This document shows positions 26,407 through 34,900 of a stretch of 64,000 bases of DNA, piece by piece; positions within the stretch are counted from its first letter, which is position 1; every line of letters starts with the position of its first letter. The notes below the pieces were generated by a model. It did not search any database and was not told the origin of the DNA. It saw nothing but the letters and a program-made list of their open reading frames with translations. Source of the stretch: Streptosporangium sp. NBC_01495 (GTDB lineage: Bacteria > Actinomycetota > Actinomycetes > Streptosporangiales > Streptosporangiaceae); assembly GCF_036250735.1 (NCBI RefSeq), contig NZ_CP109430.1, forward strand, positions 5,456,001-5,520,000. Direction: 5' to 3'. The position numbers were made by a program, and so were the translations under genes.

Positions 26407-29400
26407 CGGGTTTCTCCTCGGAGACGGTCGCCCACCCAGCGGGCGAGGGCGAGCGGGCTGAGTGCGGCGACGGGCATGCCGGCCGCGACGAGCTGCTGGG
26501 CGACGGGCACCGAATATCTCGGGGCTCCGGTGTCGTCCAGAGCGGCGCAGCCCAGCAGGTGCACGCCGGAGGAGACGAGGGAGCGGACCTCGCCGAGAAG
26601 CCCTCCGAGCGGGTATCCCTCCTCGAAGTCGCTGACCACCACGACGAGCGTGCGGCTCGGCACGGTGACCAGGGAGCGCGCGTGGGCGAGCCCGGCGGCG
26701 ATGTGCGTACCGCCGCCGACCCGCACGTCGAGCAGCAGGGACAGCGGATCGGCGACCCGGTCGGTCAGGTCGATCACGCTGGTGGAGAAGGCGAGGAAGT
26801 GCGTGGAGAGCGTGGGAACGCCTCCCAGGACGGCCGCGGTCAGCGCGGACCAGATCACCGAGGCCTCCATCGAGCCCGACACGTCGACCACGAAGACCAG
26901 CCGCCAGTCGGCCTCGTTGCGTACCCGGGTGGTGAAGACCGGCCGTTCCGGTACGACGAGGAGTCTGCCGTCGCCGGTCCGGCGCGTGTGCGCCAGGTTG
27001 GCCCTGAGGGTGGCGGGCAGGTTGAGCCGTCCTCCGGGGCGGCGGGTGGGACGCGGTGTCGCCAGGCCGGTCAGCGCGGGGCGCATCCGGGTGGCGAGCT
27101 CCCTGGCCAGCTCGGCGACCAGGCGGCGGACCAGCGGCCTCAGCCGGGAGAGCCGCTGCTCGGGCAGCCCTCCCGCCAGGGACAGGACGGAGGTCAGCAG
27201 GTCGATCGACGGGCGTACCGAGTCGGGGTCGAGTTCGGACAGCACGTCGGTCCGCCCGGCACCGGCCGCGCCGGCCAGCACCTCCTCCCGCACCTCCGCC
27301 CCGAACAGGGCATCGAGCTCCTCGGCCCACTCGCGGGCGGAGGGGAATGAGGCCCCCTGGCCGCCACCGTCGCCGCCGTTACCCGGTCCGGGCCCGAAGT
27401 CGCCCGCTCCCTCTCCCCGGCCCGCCCCGTACAACTCGTCCAGGGCGTGCGCGTAGCGTCTGGCTCCGGCGGGCAGCCGCTCGGTCTCCCTTCCGAGGAG
27501 CAGGCGCCACCGGTCGGCCGGGGCGAGCCGGCGCGGGACGGCCTCCCCTGCCCCTCCCGGTACGGGCTCCGGAGGCTCCGGCTCGTACCCGCTCGTCTCC
27601 CCCGGGGGCACGACGGCCTCGCCCACCCGGCCCCGGGTGGGCGGCTCGGACCCGGCGGGCGGGAGGGAGAGGCCGGGCACGGGCAACCGCAGGGCGGTCA
27701 GGGCGGCCAGCCCGGCGGCGTCCGCGGCGGCCCAGAGCGCCAGGAGCTCGGGCGGGGCGCTCAAGGCCAGGTCGATACGGTCGCCGAGACGGTCGGTCAC
27801 GGCCCGCAGCAGCCGGTCGCGCGCCGCCGGGGCGAGGGTGTCGAAGCCGCCGCGCAGCGCGGGAAGCCGGTCGAGGAAACCCTGGTCGGTGAGGCCGTCG
27901 ACGCGGTCGAGCAGCGGGTCGAGGGCCGCCGCGGCCGACTGCAGGAGCGGACCCGCGGCGACCAGCAGGCCGGTGAGCAGGCGGGACAGGCGGTGGCGCC
28001 CCTCCGGCCCCGTGGCGGTGTCGACCCATCCGGCGGCTCGGGCTCCGAGGGTGTCCGGCTCGTCCATGTCGAGCAGGACGCGCGCCGCGAGCGCTGCCCC
28101 TTGGATGAGCGGGGAGCCGGTACGCGCGAGGGTGTCCAGCGCGTCGTCGAGGCTCAGGCCGAGCCGGTGCTCGGCGGAGCGGGTGACGAGCGCGATCAGG
28201 GCGGCGGCGTCCTCGGGCTGATCACTGCCGGTCAGGCCGGGCAGTGACCGTACGGCCGCCTCCAGCAGGGTGCCCGCCAGCTCCGCCGCCCGGTCCCGGC
28301 TCTGCGGCGTGGTGCCGGGAAGGTGCTCGCGGCGCAGCGCCTCCAGCAGGTCGAGGGCCTGGAGCAGGTCGGGCAGTCCCGCGGTGGCGGGAAGTATCGA
28401 GGCGGCGTCCTCGATGCGGTCGGCGACCAGGTCCCGCAGGTCGCAGGCGGCCGCGGCGCGCAGGCCCGCGAGGATCAGCTCGCAGGTGGGGCCGCCCTCG
28501 GCGGACTCCCTGCGGAAGGTCTCACGCAGCGTCCCCTCGGCGGCCAGGGCCGCGGTGACGCCCCGTACGCCCGCCAGGTCCAGCAGCGCGGCGGCCGAGG
28601 GCGTCCACGAGAGCAGCCATCGGGTGGTGAGGGCCGTCCCGTCCCCCGTACCCGTCACCTCGGTCGGCCTGCCGTAGCCGGTGCCGCACACCAGCAGGCG
28701 TTGCAGCAGGATCTCGCGGCGGCGGTCCAGGTCCGAACGGAGCGGGTCGAGGCGGACCTCGCGGGAGCCGGGATCACCGGGGTGGGGCAGCCGCAGCTCC
28801 GCCAGTTCGGTCTCGACCGCCGGGCCCAGCCCGGAGCGGGGGGTGCCCGGCGCGGTCCTGCCGCGCTCGGTACCGACGAGGACCGTCTCGAGGGCGCGGG
28901 CGAGCGCCCGGCCGCGCCCCAGGGGTTCGCCCTGGCCGAGCACGGTCGTCACCGCCTCGAGCAGCTCGCCGCGCCCCGGCGCGGGCAGCCCGCGCAGCCG
29001 GGCCAGGTCGCAGGCGAGCCGCAGCGTCTCCACGGCCTCGCCGGTGCCCGCGGTGTGCCCGGCGGCGCGCAGCTCACGGCAGACCTCGGTGATCGTACGG
29101 GCGGCGGCGTCCCTGATCCTCCCGGGATCGCCGCCCGCGGTGAGGACCGCCTGCTGCCAGCGCGGGTCACGGATGCCCGCCGGGTAGCCGGACCTGGAGT
29201 CGAGCAGGTCGAAGGCGTACGGGACGAGTGAGGTGGCGGGCGGGGGACCTCCGGCGGCCGGCGCGGCGGGGGTGTCCGTGCCGCGCGCCGAGGTGCCCCT
29301 GCCGGAGGGTGCCTGACCCGGAATGGCCTGACCGGAGGCGGGGTGGGCCGGGGTGGCGTCCGGGGTGGCGTGGTCCGGGGGAACCGTGCCGGGAACGGCC

Positions 29401-30422
29401 GGGGCAGCGGTAGCCGGGTCACGGGTGACCAGGGCGGGAGCGTGGAAGGCGCCGATCACCGCGGCGACCCGCCGGCCTCCGGTGGCCGCCCCGGCGAGAA
29501 CCTCGCGCATGTGCGCCTCGCGGGCCAGGTCGCCGGGCGACACTCCTCCCGAGGCCTCCGCGTCCTGCCGCAGCGCCCAGCCCACGCCCAGCGCCGCGCG
29601 GCGTACCGCCTCGGGCGGGCAGCCGGGGGCGAGCACCTCGACGGCGCGATCCCACATGTCGTCCCCGTCCCTGCCCGTGGCGGAGGCGGCGAGACCGTCG
29701 GCGAAGGCCCTGGACGGCGGTGTCGCCGCGCCGGACCTCACCGGATCACTCTCCGACCAGGCGGGGGCGGAGAGCGGGAGGTCGCAGCAGAGCACCTCGG
29801 CCCCGTGTTCGCGCGCCCAGCGGATGGCGGCCAGCTCGGGCGAGAAGTCGGCGAAGGGGTAGAAGCCGAGCCGCCCGTCACCACCCGTACCGGCGAGGGC
29901 GACCGGCGCGAGGGTGGCCGGATCCGCCAGGTGGACGAGCCACGGCTGGAAGTCGGCGGGCAGCTCGACGCAGACCACCTCGGCTCCGGCGGCGTCGAGC
30001 AGGGCCGGGACGGCCGCCGCCAGCGCGGGGCTGTGGTGACGCACGCCGAGCAGGTAGGGCCGCCCGTCACCACCCGCCTTGGCGAGCGCCTCCACCGCGC
30101 CCCGCGGATCGGCACCGACGCCCCCACCGTGGGCGTCCACGTCAGGAAGATCGGGACCGCGATCGGCCGTCACCCGGACACCACCGTCTCGAACATTCCC
30201 GCCGGAAACACCGGAACCATGCCCGGCCGTCACCCGGACACCACCATCTCGAACGCCCCCGCCGGAAACACCGGAACCACGCCCGGCCGTCACCCGGACA
30301 CCACCATCTCGAACGCCCCCGCCGGAAACACCGGAACCACGCCCGGCCGTCATTCGGCCATCATCGTCTTGGGCACCCGTGTCCCCCGCACCGGGAGTGC
30401 CCGCCTGCCGCTCGCTCGTCAA
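26403..30422 (-). CDS. DUF5682-VWA fusion protein (YehM-YehP-like)
   Basis: A 1339-residue protein joining what are usually two genes. Residues about 30-90 are three 20-residue Gly/Ser/Val/Arg repeats. A DUF5682 region starts near residue 115 (LLGVRHHSPALAAAVPALL, VCVELPADFQPWLVHLADP) and runs through about 800 helical residues. The YehP-like part begins near 950 (RWRLLLGRETERLPAGARRY) and ends in a CoxE-type VWA domain with intact MIDAS (FVVDVSGSM, GGGTHIAAGL, VVVVSDFEEG). I prefer the TTG at 30422, which overlaps the MoxR stop (TTGA) with GGGAG 8 bases upstream; a GTG at 30458 is in frame. In MoxR-VWA systems the VWA protein is the substrate adaptor or partner of the ATPase. Confidence 0.88.
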   Translation of the reverse strand: MTSERQAGTPGAGDTGAQDDDGRMTAGRGSGVSGGGVRDGGVRVTAGRGSGVSGGGVRDGGVRVTAGHGSGVSGGNVRDGGVRVTADRGPDLPDVDAHGGGVGADPRGAVEALAKAGGDGRPYLLGVRHHSPALAAAVPALLDAAGAEVVCVELPADFQPWLVHLADPATLAPVALAGTGGDGRLGFYPFADFSPELAAIRWAREHGAEVLCCDLPLSAPAWSESDPVRSGAATPPSRAFADGLAASATGRDGDDMWDRAVEVLAPGCPPEAVRRAALGVGWALRQDAEASGGVSPGDLAREAHMREVLAGAATGGRRVAAVIGAFHAPALVTRDPATAAPAVPGTVPPDHATPDATPAHPASGQAIPGQAPSGRGTSARGTDTPAAPAAGGPPPATSLVPYAFDLLDSRSGYPAGIRDPRWQQAVLTAGGDPGRIRDAAARTITEVCRELRAAGHTAGTGEAVETLRLACDLARLRGLPAPGRGELLEAVTTVLGQGEPLGRGRALARALETVLVGTERGRTAPGTPRSGLGPAVETELAELRLPHPGDPGSREVRLDPLRSDLDRRREILLQRLLVCGTGYGRPTEVTGTGDGTALTTRWLLSWTPSAAALLDLAGVRGVTAALAAEGTLRETFRRESAEGGPTCELILAGLRAAAACDLRDLVADRIEDAASILPATAGLPDLLQALDLLEALRREHLPGTTPQSRDRAAELAGTLLEAAVRSLPGLTGSDQPEDAAALIALVTRSAEHRLGLSLDDALDTLARTGSPLIQGAALAARVLLDMDEPDTLGARAAGWVDTATGPEGRHRLSRLLTGLLVAAGPLLQSAAAALDPLLDRVDGLTDQGFLDRLPALRGGFDTLAPAARDRLLRAVTDRLGDRIDLALSAPPELLALWAAADAAGLAALTALRLPVPGLSLPPAGSEPPTRGRVGEAVVPPGETSGYEPEPPEPVPGGAGEAVPRRLAPADRWRLLLGRETERLPAGARRYAHALDELYGAGRGEGAGDFGPGPGNGGDGGGQGASFPSAREWAEELDALFGAEVREEVLAGAAGAGRTDVLSELDPDSVRPSIDLLTSVLSLAGGLPEQRLSRLRPLVRRLVAELARELATRMRPALTGLATPRPTRRPGGRLNLPATLRANLAHTRRTGDGRLLVVPERPVFTTRVRNEADWRLVFVVDVSGSMEASVIWSALTAAVLGGVPTLSTHFLAFSTSVIDLTDRVADPLSLLLDVRVGGGTHIAAGLAHARSLVTVPSRTLVVVVSDFEEGYPLGGLLGEVRSLVSSGVHLLGCAALDDTGAPRYSVPVAQQLVAAGMPVAALSPLALARWVGDRLRGETR
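30181..30360. repeat. Three 60-base tandem repeats at the 5' end of the DUF5682-VWA gene
   Basis: Three 60-base units (30181, 30241, 30301) are nearly identical, with a partial copy before them. They encode a 20-residue unit (GRGSGVSGGGVRDGGVRVTA) three times near the N-terminus. High identity suggests recent expansion. Confidence 0.95.
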
Positions 30423-31618
30423 CGCAGGTTCTCCCGCAGGTCCCAGAGGCGGCGCCACATCGCGGAGCCGTCCTCGGCGCGGCGTCGCACCGGGCCGTCC
30501 CAGTAGCCGAGCAGCCGCGCGTGGTCGGCCGGATCGTCCTTGCGGACCACGCCGAGCAGGTGACCGGGTACCAGGTCGAGGACGTCCCCGCCTGGCAGGT
30601 AGGCCGCCGCCACCCCGAGGGAGGCCGCCACCTGCACCGCCTCGGCCGTGGACATCACGGTTCCCGGGCGCTCCACGTCCCAGCCCTCGGCCGAGCGGCC
30701 GGAGCGCAGGTCGCGGAACACGGTGACCAGCGCGTCCAGCACGGCGTCGTCGACGCCGAAGGCGGCACCGGCCCGCCGCACCACGGCGGTGGCCTGGCCG
30801 CGTACCAGGGCGGCCTCGGCGACGGGATCGGCGATGGGGACGACGGTCTCGAAGTTGAACCGGCGCTTGAGCGCCGCCGACATCTCCGAGACGCCCCGGT
30901 CGCGCAGGTTGGCCGTGGCGATCACGGTGAAACCGGGGGTGGCCGCCGTCAGGGCGTCGGGCGTGCCCGCGAGCTCGGGCACGCTGAGGCGCCGGTCGGA
31001 CAGGATCGACACCAGGGCGTCCTGCACCTCGGGCAGGCAGCGGGTGATCTCCTCGATCCGGACGACCCGCCCGGCCCGCATGGCGGCCAGCACCGGGGAG
31101 TCGACCAGCGCCTGGCGGCTCGGCCCCTGGGCGAGAAGCAGGGCGTAGTTCCAGCCGTAGCGGAAGGCGTCCTCGGTGGTGCCGGCGGTGCCCTGCACGG
31201 TGAGCGCGCTCGTGCCGCAGACGGCGGCGGCGAGAAGCTCGGAGAGCATCGACTTGGCGGTACCCGGCTCGCCGACCAGCAGCAGGCCACGCTCGCCCGC
31301 GAGGGTGACCACGCAGCGTTCCACCAGGGAGCGCTCGCCGACGAACTTGGGGGCGATGGCGAGCCGGGCGGGCGGCGCGGTGCCGCCGTCACCGCCGTCG
31401 CGGCTCTTCGCCTGCCGGGATCCGGGCAGTTCGAGGGTCTCGCCCCCGCTGCCGCAGACGAAGGTGACGACCGCTCGCGGGGTCAGCGCCCAGCCGGGCG
31501 GGCGGGGGCCGTCGTCGTGGGCGGCGAGGAAGGCGAGTTCGGTGGCGTGCTGTTCCTCGGCCGGCAGCGTCCGCCGGCTGGGAAGGGCGGCGGAGGCCAC
31601 CGGTTCGGTCATGGTCAT
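30419..31618 (-). CDS. MoxR-type AAA+ ATPase (YehL subfamily)
   Basis: A 399-residue AAA+ protein. Walker A is LLLVGEPGTAKSML, Walker B is VVRIEEITRCLPEVQDALVS (Glu-Glu rather than Asp-Glu), sensor 1 is FTVIATANLRDRGVSE and the arginine-finger region is ALKRRFNFE. MoxR ATPases act as chaperone-like remodelers with VWA partners; YehL is one of the recognised MoxR subfamilies. ATG at 31618 with GAAGGA 8 bases upstream; a second ATG at 31612 is possible. A 314-base gap separates it from the upstream 1677-residue protein gene, so it may have its own promoter. Confidence 0.92.
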   Translation of the reverse strand: MTMTEPVASAALPSRRTLPAEEQHATELAFLAAHDDGPRPPGWALTPRAVVTFVCGSGGETLELPGSRQAKSRDGGDGGTAPPARLAIAPKFVGERSLVERCVVTLAGERGLLLVGEPGTAKSMLSELLAAAVCGTSALTVQGTAGTTEDAFRYGWNYALLLAQGPSRQALVDSPVLAAMRAGRVVRIEEITRCLPEVQDALVSILSDRRLSVPELAGTPDALTAATPGFTVIATANLRDRGVSEMSAALKRRFNFETVVPIADPVAEAALVRGQATAVVRRAGAAFGVDDAVLDALVTVFRDLRSGRSAEGWDVERPGTVMSTAEAVQVAASLGVAAAYLPGGDVLDLVPGHLLGVVRKDDPADHARLLGYWDGPVRRRAEDGSAMWRRLWDLRENLR

Positions 31619-31932
31619 CGGGGAGATCCTTCTGTCCGGGAGAATGCCCGATCCGGCCGGGACACGGGCGACAAGCCCACGCCCCGGCCGATCAGGCCTG
31701 GTGAAAACAGTGAAAACAGTGGAAGCGGTGAAACCGGTGGAATCGGGTGTTTCCCACTGGGGCGATCCGTGCCCACGGAAGTCAGCGCGTACGGTTCGTC
31801 CGCGCGGCCCGCCGCGCGAGATCCGCACCCACGAGAGCACCCATGAGGTCCGGACCCGCAAGAAGAAGGTCCGGGCCCGCGAGAGGAAAACCCCCGTGGG
31901 AAAAGGGCGTCCGCGGGAAGAGGTCGCCCGCG
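31619..31932. other. Gap before the MoxR gene, with 9-base tandem repeats
   Basis: The 314-base gap holds five tandem 9-base units at 31701-31745 (GTGAAAACA twice, then GTGGAAGCG, GTGAAACCG, GTGGAATCG). No ORF, RNA or clear terminator is visible. The repeats are out of any supported coding frame, unlike the others in this window. Confidence 0.7.
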
Positions 31933-34900
31933 TCAGCGGCGCCTGCCGCGCCGTACGCGGAGCTCCTCGAAGCGGGGAACGTCGCCGTCGCGAACCCGCT
32001 GCCACGCCCTGGTGTAGAGGTCGGCGGCGGGCTCGGCGGGAACGAGCACCCCGAGCACCGGGCTCTCCTCACCGACCAGGTCGAGCAGGGGGAACTTCCA
32101 CCGTTCGAGCGGGACGTTCGGAGCCTTGAGCTCGGCCCAGCCTCCCGGCAGGAAGAGCGAGCGGCCCGCTCGGGTGCGGCTCGCCTCGACCACCAGGTCG
32201 GTGGCGGCCAGCTCGGCGCGGGCCGCCTTGAACCGGGCGGGTTTCCAGCCGGTCCACCGGGTGACGTTCTTGTCGGTGGGATCCGGCATCGCGAGCAGCG
32301 CCAGGTAGAGCGCCGCGGCGTCCTGGCCCAGCCCGTACTCCCCCGAGACCTGGGAGAGCAGCGCGGGCACGGAGCGGGAGGGGTCCTGCGGCCACCAGGT
32401 GCCGTCGGCCGCGCGCTCCCCCGCCACGGGGTCTCCGGGGTCGGCGAGGAGCGCCTCGAAACGCGGATCGCGGGCGGTGCGCAGCGCCAGCTCGGCGGGG
32501 AAGGGCCGCTCCGGGTGACCGGTCAGGGCACGCAAGGCCGGCAGGTAGGGGTCGTTCCCCGACGCGTCGAGCAGGGCGACGCGCAGGCCCGGGGCGGGCC
32601 GGTCGTCATGGGTGGCCATGATCACGGCGCCGTGGCGCTCCCAGCCCTCGGCGACCTCGGTGGGGGCTCCCGCGACCTTGCGGAACCCGGGGAGGTCGAC
32701 GTACTCGCCCAGGTCGAGCAGCAGGTCGGGATTGGCCAGCCGCTCCCTGATCGCGGCCAGCACCGCGGGCAGCGCGGCCCGTACGGGATCGCCGGAGGGC
32801 AGCCGGTGGGCGAGCCACGCGGTCAGCGCGATCGCGGAGAGCAGCGTGGAATGGGTGAATCCGGTGTCGCCGCCGTCGGCAGGGGCGACGCGGTCGCCCT
32901 TCACCCGCCAGCGCAGGTCCGTGCTGAACTCCGGTGCCGAGGCCGGGTCGAGCAGGGCGGGCAGCGCCCGGCTCGGCTCCCACCAGGGACGCACCGCGCG
33001 GGTCGCCTCCCCGACGAGCCACTCGGGGACGGCGGCCCGCCGTCCCACCCGGTCGTTCCACACGCGCGCGGCGGCGGCGACGTCCGGCCCTTCGGTCCAC
33101 AGCGCGGCCGGGCGCTCGGGCAGCAGCGCGCCGACGACCTCCCGCCGTACGTCGGCGTTCATCCCGCGCAGCTCGTCCTTGGCCACGGCGGCGTCGGCCG
33201 CCTTCACGCCGAGGGTCGCCCGCAGGCCGCCGGGCAGGAAGCCGCGCTCGTGGCTGTCCACGTACGGCAGCCCGGCGACGACCAGCCGGGCCGTCGTCTC
33301 GGTCACCCCGGTGAGCCGCGCGAACTCCTCCGCGCTCTCCGGCCGCCAGGGCACGGGGCCGCGTCCGGCGAGCTCGGCGAGGAACTCCCCGAGCCAGCCC
33401 GCGTGCCTGGCCTCGCCGACCGGCCCCGAGAAACGCACGGTGTAGGGGTGGGGCACGTCGAAGCGGCCCGCCGGGTCGTGGAAGAGCGCGGTGAAGCGGT
33501 AGCCTCCGCCGCTGTCGGAGTCGAAGGTCAGGAACGCGATGAGGGCGCCGTCCGCCAGCGGGAGCACGTTGCGCCAGCCGCCGCCGGGACGCCTGTTCCG
33601 CACGTTGTCGACCCAGGCGCTGTCGAGGTGCAGGACGAAACGGCGCCAGGAGGACGGTTCCGCCGCGGAGGCCAGCCCGAGCGTCTCGAACTCGGAGAGC
33701 AGCTCGCGCAGCGCGCCCGCCTGCTCGGGATCGGACGCCGACGCCGCCCGGTAGGCGAGCGCGGCCGACCGGTCGAGCAGCGGTTCCCACTCCGTGGAGA
33801 GGTAGGCGAGCGGCGGTCCGTCCACGTGGAGGCGGACGGACCGGCCGGAGGGTGTCAGCCTCTCGCGGCCGATCGTCCGGAGCTGCTGGAAGATGTTGTG
33901 GGACGTCTCCCTCCGCCCCCAGTACGGGGTCACGACACCGAGGCCGTTGAGCGCCTCGGCGAGCAGCCGGTCGGAGGGGCCCTCCGGCTCTCCCTCCTCC
34001 CGCTCGCCCGCGAGTGCGGCGGCGAGCCTGTCCGCCGCCGCGTCCAGGGTGGCCCGCTGGGTGGCGGCGAACGCCACCACCCCGGCGATTCCGGCGATCA
34101 GCGCGTCATGGGTGACCTGCGGCAGCAGGGCGCGGACCAGGTCGCGCAGCTCCTCTCGCGGCGACCGCGGAGGCTGCCCCGGCTGCCCCGGCTGCCCTTG
34201 ATCGGCGGACTCGACGGACTCGACGGAACCCGCGGCCTTCAGCAGGGCCGCCGCCGTCTCCCCGTCGATCCGGCGCAGAGCCGACGAGCCCTCCGGATCG
34301 CGGGGCCGCATGAGGTGCCAGTGACGAAGCGGCGGCAGAAGGGTGGTGCCCTCCGCGAAGACTCCCGGCTCACCCTGCAGCGAGGCCGTCGCGACGACGA
34401 CGCCCTCCGGGTCGACAAGTTTGACATCGCGGTAGCCCGTGACGACGGCGCGCGGCCGGTCGTCACCGGGGAAGGTCACCGCGCGCGACGGCCAGTCGTG
34501 CCCGTCAGGACCGCCGCGCAGGGTGACGGCGCGCCCGGTGAGGTCCTCACCGCGCAGCGATCCGTCGGGCAGCTCGACCACCCGCCAGCCGAGCAGGCCG
34601 TCCGGAGTGGCCTCGCCGGAGAGGGCGGGCAGCACCCAGCCGTCGCGGAAGGTGCTGCCCGGCGGTGCCGAGCGCAGCGCGTCGGCGAGGAACCCGGGCA
34701 CGCTCAGCCTGCCCTCCGTCATGCCGGCCGGGTCGTGCTCGCGCCAGCCATTGACGTCGGTGTCCCAGATCCAGAACGAGGTCCCGTCACCCATCAGGCG
34801 GCGCCTGCGGGGCACCACGGTGTCACCCGGGTACAGCACCCCGGCGCCCGTGGCCCGCCCGCCGCCGGGGAGCGGCAGGGTGACCGTGTCGGCGCCCAGC

